Assembly (NCBI GenBank): GCA_017552325.1 | Contig: JAFZQE010000002.1 | Location: 1-64,000, forward strand | Origin: Oscillospiraceae bacterium | GTDB taxonomy: Bacteria > Bacillota > Clostridia > Oscillospirales > Oscillospiraceae | Reading direction: 5' to 3' | DNA length: 64,000 nucleotides | Shown here: piece by piece, positions 9,601 through 15,932 of the stretch | How the letters are laid out: the number at the start of each line of letters is the position of its first letter | Position numbering within the stretch: position 1 is the first letter of the stretch | The notes under the pieces: generated by a model | The model's input: only the letters and a program-made list of their open reading frames with translations | Told to the model about the DNA's origin: nothing | The model's database searches: none | Translations under genes and position numbers: made by a program

Positions 9601-10543
9601 CAGCCGCTGCTCGGACGACCTGCTCTGGCTGCCCTGGGCGCTGTGCGAGTGCTACGAGGCCACGGAGGACGCGGCGCTCTGCCGCGCGGAGGAGCCCTTC
9701 CTCGTCTCGCCGCCGCTGAAGGAGACGGAGCGCGACCGCTACGAGGTCCCGCCCGTCTCGGAGGAGCGCGCGGCGCTGCTCGAACACGCGCGCCGGGCGC
9801 TGGAATGCTGCGTCTCGCGCGGCTTCGGGCGGCATGGGCTGCCCTTTATGGGCAGCGGCGACTGGAACGACGCGCTGGATCGCGCCGAGGGCGAGAGCGT
9901 CTGGCTGGGCTTCTTCCTCGCACACGTCGCCGCGCGCTTTGCGGCGCTTCTGGACGCGCTCGGCGAGCCCGGCGCGGACAGATGGAGGAAAACGGCCGCG
10001 AAGGTCGGCCGGGCGGCCGACGCCGCCTTCGCGAACGGCCATTGGCTGCGCGGCTATCTTCCGGACGGCTCTCCGCTCGGCGGGGAAGAGCGCGTGGACG
10101 CCACGGCGCAGAGCTGGGCCGTGCTCTCCGGCTTCGGCAGCGCCGAAAAGGCCGCCTCCGCGCTGGATCAGGCGACCGCGCGGCTGCTGGACCGGGAGCA
10201 TGGGCTCGTCCGGCTCTTCGACCCGCCCTACGGCCCCGACGAGCCGAGCCCGGGCTATATCACAAGCTACGGCGAGGGCTTCCGGGAAAACGGCGGGCAG
10301 TACACGCACGGGGCGGTCTGGTTCGCGCTGGCGCTGCACCGCACCGGACGGACGGAGGAGGCGAGGGAAATCCTGCGCCTGCTGCTGCCGGAGGGCCGCG
10401 ACCTGCGCCGCTACGGCGCGGAGCCCTTCGTGCTGGCCGCGGACGTCTGCGCCGCGCCGGGGCGTGAGGGCGAGGCGGGCTGGACCTGGTACACCGGCTC
10501 GGCCGGCTGGTTCCTCCGCGCGGCACGCGAGATCGGGATATAA
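3692..10543 (+). CDS. Cyclic beta-1,2-glucan synthase-like protein (GT84-glycoamylase-like-GH94)
   Basis: A 2283-residue membrane enzyme. Two membrane helices lie at about 273-320, followed by a GT84-type transferase with RYILALDSDTRMAPG near residue 465 and HRWVRGDWQNAPW near 620. Further helices follow at about 655-825, then a glycoamylase-like domain (PPDNVQHQPPKGPAWRTSPT near 850), and a C-terminal GH94 phosphorylase-like domain with GGAYGFRDQLQDAANLLPYD, GSGDWNDALDRAEGESVWLG and YTHGAVWFA. In Brucella and Agrobacterium this architecture (about 2800 residues) polymerises UDP-glucose, controls chain length by phosphorolysis and cyclises the product. I chose the ATG at 3692, seven bases after GGGGTG. 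Monocistronic. Product linkage and cyclisation here are inferred. galU, which could supply UDP-glucose, lies at 53.8 kb. Confidence 0.88.
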   Translation: MDQIFSGLYIEDEKLEAFAANCARLLKAEGEGGGSAEAAALRRHFSAVRRCTEAVRRRYAQAESLPAACEWLLDNRYLAEREARAALGDLRRAKRQRRCESGLLITALCRSLLKAGQGRLDAGRCAAFLRGFQSVTPLRRRELLLFPAAMRAAILEAMAAVCETLPFAADTAAQAEALEALFSSLRLLCGADMEELLREADLCDAVFRSDPVYPLMDRESRAAYLDRLEALAREENVEELPLARRLIEQARAEGRHLGFFLFDEPAGGGAGLYIAAVVLTSLFLSLLLAFAAGSVWAAPLLLLPVSELVKGLIDLALLRAIPPRRLPRLDLSGGVPPEGKTLCVISALLTDEESAAALARRLEELRLLERKAGPNLQFGVLADLPAVDTETREEDASLLRAAREAVAALNRRYGGGFYLFTRPRSFDGERWYGEERKRGALLSLARLLADEPSSLSVCGDRDALAGTRYILALDSDTRMAPGAAPALIGAMLHPMNAPRIDPERRVVTAGYGLLHPRLCTELRSANATDFALVFAGPGGSDPYGGLCGELYMDAFDCGGFAGKGILDLRALLKCTDGRFPAQSVLSHDALEGAFLRGGYLGDALFADRFPARPQAYYKRLHRWVRGDWQNAPWLFRRGRALRPIDRWRLFDSLRRSLLAPMTLLAILAGFFLRYYGLRLSAWAALLALLGSLLSSLLEAARQPARGPRLRRYARLLTGVGGAIVRSFLRLWLLPWEAWVCLSAALTALWRMLVSHKKLLEWETAAQSEGRGGGLGAYLRAMAVPAALGLVCLLFSPTVIGRSAGLLWLLSPAATAALSLPAFQMETLGRADRDWLRARAADTWRYFAEFCTGEGHFLPPDNVQHQPPKGPAWRTSPTNMGLAAASAAAACDLGIIPPAEALAFLSRLIGGMERLPRCRGHFYNWYDIRALQSLHPPFLSAVDSGNCWAGLRVAADFAREQGDGALAARIEALLAPMDFSLFYDHARELLYISRDPAKGRGAGGHYDLMASEAMLTSYLAVAKGDLPARHWRRLGRGQLQKDGFRGLASWSGTMFEYLMPALFLPFERGSLLYESSRFCLYAQKRCVPPEQPWGVSESAYFALDANGNYRYKAQGCPALALRRSTERETVIAPYASFLALAVSPRAAVRNLRRLERRGMLGRWGFREALDLTPGRCRGAAGELVDCTMAHHAGMSLLAAANALCGDVVRRRFFRDPAIGAHELLLQEQPGDGELLARRRETLPEPPAPRAEAGRWLRRGVGGEEGMCLLSNGAYHLLLDGRGQSRALAQELLPYDGGLRFSLDGEPLLPGEAAFFCFQEDGASWSLLRPGLSLSAEAFVSAEGLGECRVLRFKAAQERKLRLALDFRPVLARRADWDSHLSFWRLGLRSEEREGALLLRRLPRGETPGCWLCLRASLPLALSADENGGLGWLARPFVHAEAELPLPAGEKAELRFALCLAPTADAAFEAAGRLLEAGENERGRMVGGAATLLGMSPAEIGRAMELLPALTEPRLLGAAPKRALWPFGLSGELPILCCRAEEREAEALLARFLLLRSAGIEAELVYLSDEEGAYRQPFRRRITRLLAARGLEPLLGARGGVHILPSAAAEAAESRAVFLCGRSRPLPPRLKLPLLSAPRAPGCVPEHGWGERDFHFEAGDSLPARPWQLPLTNGRLGFLAVDCGSGFLWYENAREMPLTEPPALPEDISGGEALWLEWEGRPVSLFAANDGLPCRVSYSPGLAVWDKRVGGRRIKTSAFVPRDTDARLLLIEGAEGLTLCWAQRLARPDSVRLRREDALLRAENPDAWLPERDYLMAASEEAAIETDFAPAAFRLRLRAAHLTVLGCGCCGAEEFEALLRPSTALAALGLTVSRWAKRCAAAPEARDPAAAHYLGGWAVCQILACRLLARCSLYQHGGAYGFRDQLQDAANLLPYDSGPLRERLRDAARHQYAEGDVMHWWHPHPTSDRGLRSRCSDDLLWLPWALCECYEATEDAALCRAEEPFLVSPPLKETERDRYEVPPVSEERAALLEHARRALECCVSRGFGRHGLPFMGSGDWNDALDRAEGESVWLGFFLAHVAARFAALLDALGEPGADRWRKTAAKVGRAADAAFANGHWLRGYLPDGSPLGGEERVDATAQSWAVLSGFGSAEKAASALDQATARLLDREHGLVRLFDPPYGPDEPSPGYITSYGEGFRENGGQYTHGAVWFALALHRTGRTEEAREILRLLLPEGRDLRRYGAEPFVLAADVCAAPGREGEAGWTWYTGSAGWFLRAAREIGI

Positions 10544-10550
10544 ACAAAAG

Positions 10551-10591
10551 CGGCGGAAAACGCAGGATGCTCTTGCGTTTTCCGCCGTTTT
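10551..10591 (+). terminator. Intrinsic terminator after the glucan synthase
   Basis: Stem CGGCGGAAAACGCA (10551-10564) with its exact complement (10574-10587), then TTTT. Its right arm contains the -35 box of the next promoter. Confidence 0.8.
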
Positions 10592-10601
10592 CCGCTACAA
10601 T
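10573..10601 (+). promoter_or_regulatory. Promoter of the Fe-S flavoprotein-hypA operon
   Basis: TTGCGT (10573-10578), 17-base spacer, TACAAT (10596-10601). The -35 lies within the preceding terminator arm. Confidence 0.7.
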
Positions 10602-10664
10602 GAAAGTTACGGAATGCGGCGGGAGAGAGCGCCGCGCCAACACGGAAAAATGGAGAGTGTGAAT

Positions 10665-13346
10665 ATGGCAGAACTGAGACCGAAAATCGTTAAACTCTGC
10701 AAGGTGGTCGGCGGCCTCACGGGTATGGTCAACAAGATCGACGAAAATGCCCCGGAGTACTATTCGCTGGCCGGGATCCTGACCGACGACGAAGCCGACG
10801 TCGCCATCGCCGCCGGCCTGCGCAAGGAGCGCACGGTCGAATACCTGGCGAAGAAAGTCGGCAAGAGCGAGGAAGAAGTGCAGAAGCTGGCCGAGCATCT
10901 GGCCTGGATCGGCGTGTTCCGCATCACGACCGACAAGGAAGACGGCAAGGACCGCTTCTACATGCAGATCTTTGCGCCCGGCATCATGGAGATGCTGGTC
11001 AACAACCAGACCCTGCTCAAGACCCACCCCGAGATCGGCCGCGCCTTTGAGGAATACACCCGCATCCGCATGCAGAACATGACCCCGATCCTGCCCAACG
11101 GCTACGGCCTGATGCGCGTCGTGCCGGTGGAGAGCGCCCTGAAGGATATCCCCGACGTGCAGGATTACGACCGGATGTCCTATTATCTGGACAAGTACGA
11201 CGTCTTCTCCGTCTCGCCCTGCTCCTGCCGCGCCTCGCGCAGCTCGCTGGGAGACGGCTGCGGCCACCTGGACGAGGACATGTGCGTGCAGATGGGCAAG
11301 GGCGCCGAGCACTACATCCGCACCGGCCGCGCCAGACAGATCAGCCGCGAGGAAGCCTGGGAGATCATCAAGCGCGCCGAGGAAAACGGTCTGATGCACG
11401 ACATGCCCAACATCGAGGAGGCGGGCGAGAGCTCCGCCATCTGCAACTGCTGCTCCTGCGCCTGCTTCGGCCTGCGCGTGGGCCTGATGTTCGGCGCGCG
11501 CGACGTCATCCGCTCCAACTACGTGGCCGAGGTCGACGAGGCCAAGTGCGTGGCCTGCGGCCAGTGCGTCGAAAACTGCCCGGCCAACGCCCTAAAGCTC
11601 GGCCAGAAGCTCTGCGCCAAGACCCCGCTCAAGGAGAGCGGCTACACGAAGCTGAGCGAGACCTTCATCGGCAAGCACGCCTGGAACGTTGACTACCGCG
11701 AGAACCATGAGGACGTGGTCGAGACCGGCACCGCGCCCTGCAAGACCGCCTGCCCGGCCCACATCGCCGTCCAGGGCTATCTGAAGCTGGCCGCCCAGGG
11801 CCGCTACACCGAGGCGCTCAAGCTCATCAAAAAAGAAAACCCGCTGCCCGCCGTCTGCGGCCGCATCTGCAACAAGCGCTGCGAGGCCGAGTGCACCCGC
11901 GGCGGCGTGGACGAGGCCGTGGCCATCGACGAGGTCAAGCGCTTCATCGCCGACCACGATCTCCGCGAGGAGACCCGCTTTGTTCCGCCGATGGTCAACC
12001 AGATCGGCCGCCCCTACACGCAGAAGATCGCCGTCATCGGCGCGGGGCCTGCCGGCATCAGCTGCGCCTACTACCTGGCCGAGAAGGGCTACCCCGTCAC
12101 CGTCTTCGACCGCAACCCGGTGCCCGGCGGCATGCTGACGCTCGGCATCCCCAACTTCCGCCTGGAGAAGGACGTGCTCAACGCCGAGATCGACATTCTG
12201 CGCGAGATGGGCGTCGAATTCAAGTGCGGCGTTGAGGTCGGCAGGGACGTGACGATCCAGCAGCTGCGCGAGGAGGGCTACAAGGGCTTCTACCTCGCCA
12301 TCGGCGCGCAGAAGAGCGCGAAGCTGAACCTGCCCGGCGAGGAGCTCGAGGGCGTGTACGGCGGCGTGGACTTCCTGCGCGAGGTCAATCTGGGCAACAG
12401 GCCGGAGATCGGCAAAAAGTGCGCCGTCATCGGCGGCGGCAACGTCGCGATGGACGTCTGCCGCACGGCCGTCCGCCTCGGCGCCGAGCAGACCTACATC
12501 ATCTACCGCCGCACCGAGGCCGAGATGCCCGCCGACAGGGACGAGGCCGCTGAGGCCAAAGACGAGGGCGTGCAGTTCCGCTTCCTGAACGCGCCGACCG
12601 AGATCATCGGCGAAAACGGCCGGGTCAAGGCCATGATGGTCGAGATCATGGAGCTCGGCGAGCCCGACGAGAAGGGCCGCAGAAAGCCCGTCGGCACCGG
12701 GAAGTTCGAGCGCATCGAGGTCGACTCCGTCATCGGCGCGATCGGCCAGACCGTCGACTGGGGCTCCCTCGACACAGGCGAGCTGCAGAAGGACAGGAAG
12801 GGCCTCGCCATCGCCGATCCGCTGACCTGCCAGAGCGCGCAGCCCGACATCTTCGTCGGCGGCGACGTGCTCACCGGGCCGAAGTTCGCGATCGACGCGA
12901 TCGCCGCCGGCAAGGAGGCCGCCATCTCGCTGCACCGCTTCGTCCACGAGGGCCAGACCCTGACCAAGGGCCGCGACCGCCGCGAATACCGCGCGCTGGA
13001 CAAGGACAACATCATCCTGCCGGTCGAGGGCTTCGACGGCGGACACCGCCAGGCCCCCGGCTACAACAAGGAAAAGGCCAAGACCTTTGCCGACGCCCGC
13101 GTGACCTTCACCGAAGAGCAGGTCAAGAAGGAATGCGCCCGCTGCCTCGGCTGCGGCGCGACCAAGGTCGACGAGTACATGTGCATCGGCTGCGGCCTGT
13201 GCACCACCAAGTGCGCCTTCGACGCGATCCATCTCCGCCACGTCCGCAACTGGCAGGCCGGATCCTTCGAGACGATGCCCTTCAAGGTGGCCGAGCACGT
13301 GGTCAAGAAGACCGGCAAGATCATCGCCGGCGCGTTCAAGGGCTGA
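10665..13346 (+). CDS. Multi-domain Fe-S flavoprotein with GltD-like NAD(P)H oxidoreductase core
   Basis: An 893-residue soluble protein. Residues 1-105 contain a helix-turn-helix-like region (KERTVEYLAKKVGKSEEEV). A Cys-rich segment follows (SPCSCRAS at about 180, CNCCSCACFG at about 255), then a ferredoxin motif CVACGQCVENCP near 295. From 350 on it resembles the small subunit of glutamate synthase: CKTACPAHIAVQGYL and CGRICNKRCEAECTRGGVDE, an FAD site VIGAGPAGISCAYYLAEKGY near 453, an NAD(P)H site VIGGGNVAMDVCRTA near 587, and GGDVLTGPKFAIDAIAAGKE. A second dicluster segment (CARCLGCG, CIGCGLCTTKC) closes it at 823-855. It probably transfers electrons between NAD(P)H and ferredoxin or an unknown acceptor. 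The ATG at 10665 follows GGAGAG. It is cotranscribed with hypA. Confidence 0.85.
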   Translation: MAELRPKIVKLCKVVGGLTGMVNKIDENAPEYYSLAGILTDDEADVAIAAGLRKERTVEYLAKKVGKSEEEVQKLAEHLAWIGVFRITTDKEDGKDRFYMQIFAPGIMEMLVNNQTLLKTHPEIGRAFEEYTRIRMQNMTPILPNGYGLMRVVPVESALKDIPDVQDYDRMSYYLDKYDVFSVSPCSCRASRSSLGDGCGHLDEDMCVQMGKGAEHYIRTGRARQISREEAWEIIKRAEENGLMHDMPNIEEAGESSAICNCCSCACFGLRVGLMFGARDVIRSNYVAEVDEAKCVACGQCVENCPANALKLGQKLCAKTPLKESGYTKLSETFIGKHAWNVDYRENHEDVVETGTAPCKTACPAHIAVQGYLKLAAQGRYTEALKLIKKENPLPAVCGRICNKRCEAECTRGGVDEAVAIDEVKRFIADHDLREETRFVPPMVNQIGRPYTQKIAVIGAGPAGISCAYYLAEKGYPVTVFDRNPVPGGMLTLGIPNFRLEKDVLNAEIDILREMGVEFKCGVEVGRDVTIQQLREEGYKGFYLAIGAQKSAKLNLPGEELEGVYGGVDFLREVNLGNRPEIGKKCAVIGGGNVAMDVCRTAVRLGAEQTYIIYRRTEAEMPADRDEAAEAKDEGVQFRFLNAPTEIIGENGRVKAMMVEIMELGEPDEKGRRKPVGTGKFERIEVDSVIGAIGQTVDWGSLDTGELQKDRKGLAIADPLTCQSAQPDIFVGGDVLTGPKFAIDAIAAGKEAAISLHRFVHEGQTLTKGRDRREYRALDKDNIILPVEGFDGGHRQAPGYNKEKAKTFADARVTFTEEQVKKECARCLGCGATKVDEYMCIGCGLCTTKCAFDAIHLRHVRNWQAGSFETMPFKVAEHVVKKTGKIIAGAFKG

Positions 13347-13349
13347 GCG

Positions 13350-13691
13350 ATGCACGAGCTGGGACTGACCGACGCGCTGCTGCGCATGGTGCGGGACGTC
13401 GCCAAAAAGGAAGCGCTGACGCATGTGGAAAAGATCACGCTGGAGATCGGAGAGCTCTCCGGCGTGGTGCCGCGCTACATGCTCGACTGCTGGCAGGCCG
13501 TCGTCGACGGCACCGAATACGCGGACACCGAGCTCGTCATCGAGAGCGTGCCCGGCATCGCCAGCTGCATGGACTGCGACGAGGAATTCCGCATCGACAT
13601 TAACAGCATGCGCTGCCCCTTCTGCGGCAGCCACAACCTGACCCCCGTCTCCGGGCGCGACATGATCGTCAAGGAGATCGAGGCCTGGTAG
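13350..13691 (+). CDS. hypA: HypA-type nickel metallochaperone
   Basis: A 113-residue protein starting MHELGLTDAL, the conserved Met-His-Glu nickel-binding start of HypA/HybF, with two CxxC pairs (CMDC and CPFC) that form the zinc site. HypA delivers nickel to [NiFe]-hydrogenase, with HypB, or to urease. It begins three bases after the flavoprotein stop codon, so it is translationally close-coupled. No hypB-F or hydrogenase structural genes lie in the window, so its client is unknown; the partner flavoprotein may belong to hydrogenase metabolism, which is inference from adjacency only. Confidence 0.9.
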   Translation: MHELGLTDALLRMVRDVAKKEALTHVEKITLEIGELSGVVPRYMLDCWQAVVDGTEYADTELVIESVPGIASCMDCDEEFRIDINSMRCPFCGSHNLTPVSGRDMIVKEIEAW

Positions 13692-13712
13692 GCGCATACA
13701 TAACAAACGACA

Positions 13713-13749
13713 AAACCCCTCTGCTTTGTTTGAAGCAGAGGGGTTTTTC
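13713..13749 (+). terminator. Intrinsic terminator after hypA
   Basis: Stem CCCCTCTGCTT (13716-13726) with AAGCAGAGGGG (13733-13743), extended by A/T pairs, ending in a T-run. Confidence 0.9.
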
Positions 13750-13810
13750 TTTGTTCCTGCCGCCGGACAGGGCTCCTTCGGCTGCAAGCTGCAACGCTCG
13801 CAGGCTCCTA

Positions 13811-15367
13811 TTATTTCAGATCTCCGATCAGCGTCTCTTCACCGCTGATCACATCATAGAGGTAGAGCGTGCCGAAGGCGAAGTAGGAATCGTTGTATTC
13901 CCAGAACAGGCCGATCTCGTCCGTGTAGGTATACAGCCCGCCCAGGAACGGCTTCTGATGCCAGTCCTTTTCCCCGCTGGACAGATCAATCCGGTACAGC
14001 CCGGCCGTTTTGTCCGGATAACCGCTGCCCTGTATCAGATTATAGGCCTGAATAAACGCATAGCGCTCACAGACCACAAGTTCCTGAATCTCGCTGCCGA
14101 AGCTGTACTCCGCCGTCTCTCCGTCGGCAAGAGAATAGACGATCAGCTTTTTCGCCTTGTCAGCAGAGTAAGCATCGTTCCATACGTCCGCTCCGAAACG
14201 CCCCATCGTGATATAGTCGGCAGTGAAGGCGAACACGCAGTGCGTGCCCAGGCTGGCAGGAATCGAGCCCAGCATGGCCGCAGAACCGCTGGCAGGGTCG
14301 TATTGGTACACTCGGTAACTCTTTTCTGCATAGGAGACGTAGCGGATCGCTCCGCCGGCGGCCCCGAAGGCCGTGACCTGCGGGCAGATTACCCGATCCT
14401 CTCCGGTTTGTAGATCGAGAACCCGGAAGATCTGAGCATCCGCGTTTTCAAGACCGCTGACGTGCTCCAGATAGTACAGCCGCCCATCCAGCAGCGTCCA
14501 GACATCGGTCTTCGCCGTCGTGCAGAGCAGCTGTGCGCTTCCGTCAGTCAGATCATAGGATACAAAGCACGAGACGGGCTGATCCAGGGAGACAAAATCC
14601 ATCACGAGCCGTTTCCCGTCAAGATAAAAGTTCTCAAAAAGGCTCCAGCTCAGCTCCTCGTTGAGTTCGGGCAGAAGCCGCTGCAGTGTGCTAAGCGGGA
14701 GCAGAGCAGCGCTCTCCCCCTCTCCGCTCAGCGGCAAAGCATGAACGTTGTCTCCTGAGATATAGACCAGATTTCCGCCGTACACCATACCGCTCGAAGC
14801 TACCCCGCTGGAAAAGACGGGCGCGGGGCTCGCTTCGAGCGTCTGGCCCGGCTGGGGACTTTGCTCCGGTAGACGGTCCGGCTCCGTGGACGGCGCGGGG
14901 AGGAAGGCAACCAGTGCCGCGTCATAATCACCTGCGCCGATGCGGTAATAGCGAATCTCGTCGCCATACTGCACAACGGCGAGACGGGGGTAGGCGTAGA
15001 CCGTGATCGTATAGTTTTCTTCGATCTCGAATTCGATATAGCCATGTGTCGGCTCATTGGCAGGCGCGGGGGCGCTGCGCTGGCTCCAATTCGCGCTCTC
15101 CAGAAACTGTGCCAGCGCTTTGGCGTCCGCAACGCCGGGCCGGACGGAGGTCCACCCCTCCCCGACCAGGGTTGCGGTGGGCGCGGTGTCGTTCTGGGCG
15201 ATCAGCGGGACCGCGTTTTTGTAGTTGAGGAAGGAAAGATCCGGCTCCCTGTGAAGCGGATTCGCCGCAAAGCAGAGGATCAGGACGGTCACGCCCAGCA
15301 CGGCGGCAAGAATGATCCAGAATGCGGGCTTTTTATAGTTCAGCAGCTTCAAAAACCAAGACTTCAT
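13811..15367 (-). CDS. Membrane-anchored beta-propeller-like protein resembling BlaR1 without its peptidase
   Basis: A 518-residue protein with one N-terminal membrane helix. Its opening (NYKKPAFWIILAAVLGVTVL) resembles the last transmembrane segment and following linker of M56-family BlaR1 sensors in Clostridia. The upstream helices and the HExxH metallopeptidase site are absent. A Pro/Glu-rich linker (about 155-180) leads to an extracellular region with repeated strands such as GGNLVYISGDNVHALPL and DGRLYYLEHVSG, reminiscent of DUF5050-like propellers. Nothing resembles a penicillin-binding SxxK domain. It starts one base after the blaI stop, with GGGAGG nine bases upstream, so it occupies the position normally held by blaR1. 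How a signal would reach BlaI is unclear. Confidence 0.7.
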   Translation of the reverse strand: MKSWFLKLLNYKKPAFWIILAAVLGVTVLILCFAANPLHREPDLSFLNYKNAVPLIAQNDTAPTATLVGEGWTSVRPGVADAKALAQFLESANWSQRSAPAPANEPTHGYIEFEIEENYTITVYAYPRLAVVQYGDEIRYYRIGAGDYDAALVAFLPAPSTEPDRLPEQSPQPGQTLEASPAPVFSSGVASSGMVYGGNLVYISGDNVHALPLSGEGESAALLPLSTLQRLLPELNEELSWSLFENFYLDGKRLVMDFVSLDQPVSCFVSYDLTDGSAQLLCTTAKTDVWTLLDGRLYYLEHVSGLENADAQIFRVLDLQTGEDRVICPQVTAFGAAGGAIRYVSYAEKSYRVYQYDPASGSAAMLGSIPASLGTHCVFAFTADYITMGRFGADVWNDAYSADKAKKLIVYSLADGETAEYSFGSEIQELVVCERYAFIQAYNLIQGSGYPDKTAGLYRIDLSSGEKDWHQKPFLGGLYTYTDEIGLFWEYNDSYFAFGTLYLYDVISGEETLIGDLK

Positions 15368-15368
15368 T

Positions 15369-15734
15369 TCACCGAACCTCCCGGTAAGCGTCTATCATTT
15401 TCTGAATCTCGTCAAGCTCGTCCGCAGACAGCGGTTTGCGGGACGTAAAGGCGGCCAGAAAGGCCGGGAGCGACCCGGCAAAGGTTTCCGAAACAAAGCG
15501 CTCGCTCTGCGCGGCGGCATATTCCTCCCGCGTGACAAGCGCCGTCACCGTGCCGTCCGTATTCTGAAACATGCCCCGCTCGCAGAGCTTTTTCAGCACG
15601 GTGTAGGTCGTGGATTTCTTCCAGTCCAGCTCCTTCGCACAGAGCTTTACCAGCGCCGTCGAGCTCAGCGGCGCGTTATCCCAGATCAGATCGGCAAAAC
15701 GGGCCTCCACCGCGCCGAGCTTCCTTTCTTCCAT
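15369..15734 (-). CDS. blaI: BlaI/MecI/CopY-family repressor
   Basis: A 121-residue protein with the BlaI winged helix: KLGAVEARFADLIWDNAPLS, then KSTTYTVLKKLCERGMF as the recognition region, and a C-terminal dimerisation helix. BlaI proteins bind palindromes as dimers and are usually released when BlaR1 triggers their cleavage. I chose the ATG at 15734 because GGAGG lies seven bases upstream; an upstream in-frame extension would run through the promoter. It heads a two-gene unit with the BlaR1-like membrane protein, and its promoter carries a palindrome between the -35 and -10, so autorepression is likely. Confidence 0.9.
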   Translation of the reverse strand: MEERKLGAVEARFADLIWDNAPLSSTALVKLCAKELDWKKSTTYTVLKKLCERGMFQNTDGTVTALVTREEYAAAQSERFVSETFAGSLPAFLAAFTSRKPLSADELDEIQKMIDAYREVR

Positions 15735-15754
15735 AAGAACGCCTCCATCCGTTG

Positions 15755-15809
15755 GTCTATCGTCTATCGACCTTGCGCATAGTCTATCACCAATAGACCG
15801 ATTTGTCAA
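15755..15809 (-). promoter_or_regulatory. blaI promoter with repressor operators
   Basis: Minus strand TTGACA (15809-15804), 17-base spacer, TAGACT (15786-15781). The perfect palindrome GTCTAT-N5-ATAGAC (15782-15798) fills the spacer and overlaps the -10. Two tandem GTCTATC half-sites (15755-15768) lie downstream in the leader. This is the expected layout for autorepression by BlaI. Confidence 0.75.
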
Positions 15810-15890
15810 GGCCCGGGATTCTTAAGCATGCCGCGCCAGTTCCCCCAGACGCAAAAACCGAAAAGGAATCTACCAAAAACGGGAAAGCTG

Positions 15891-15899
15891 TGGTATAAT
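15891..15899 (+). promoter_or_regulatory. Extended -10 promoter of the M16 peptidase operon
   Basis: TGGTATAAT, an extended -10 with perfect TATAAT; the -35 (near 15871) is poor. The first gene starts 34 bases downstream. Confidence 0.65.
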
Positions 15900-15932
15900 A
15901 ATAAATTAGAAAAGAATCGGGAGGTGCCTGCC

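Noticed and set aside
9834..10664. Upstream extension of the Fe-S flavoprotein frame into the glucan synthase gene
   Set aside because: This part overlaps a confident GH94 domain in another frame and crosses a terminator and promoter; the ATG at 10665 has a good ribosome-binding site.
10665..13346. Glutamate synthase (GltB/GltD) assignment
   Set aside because: Only the GltD-like oxidoreductase module is present; no glutaminase or FMN-binding synthase domain occurs here, and the extra Fe-S domains differ from GltD.
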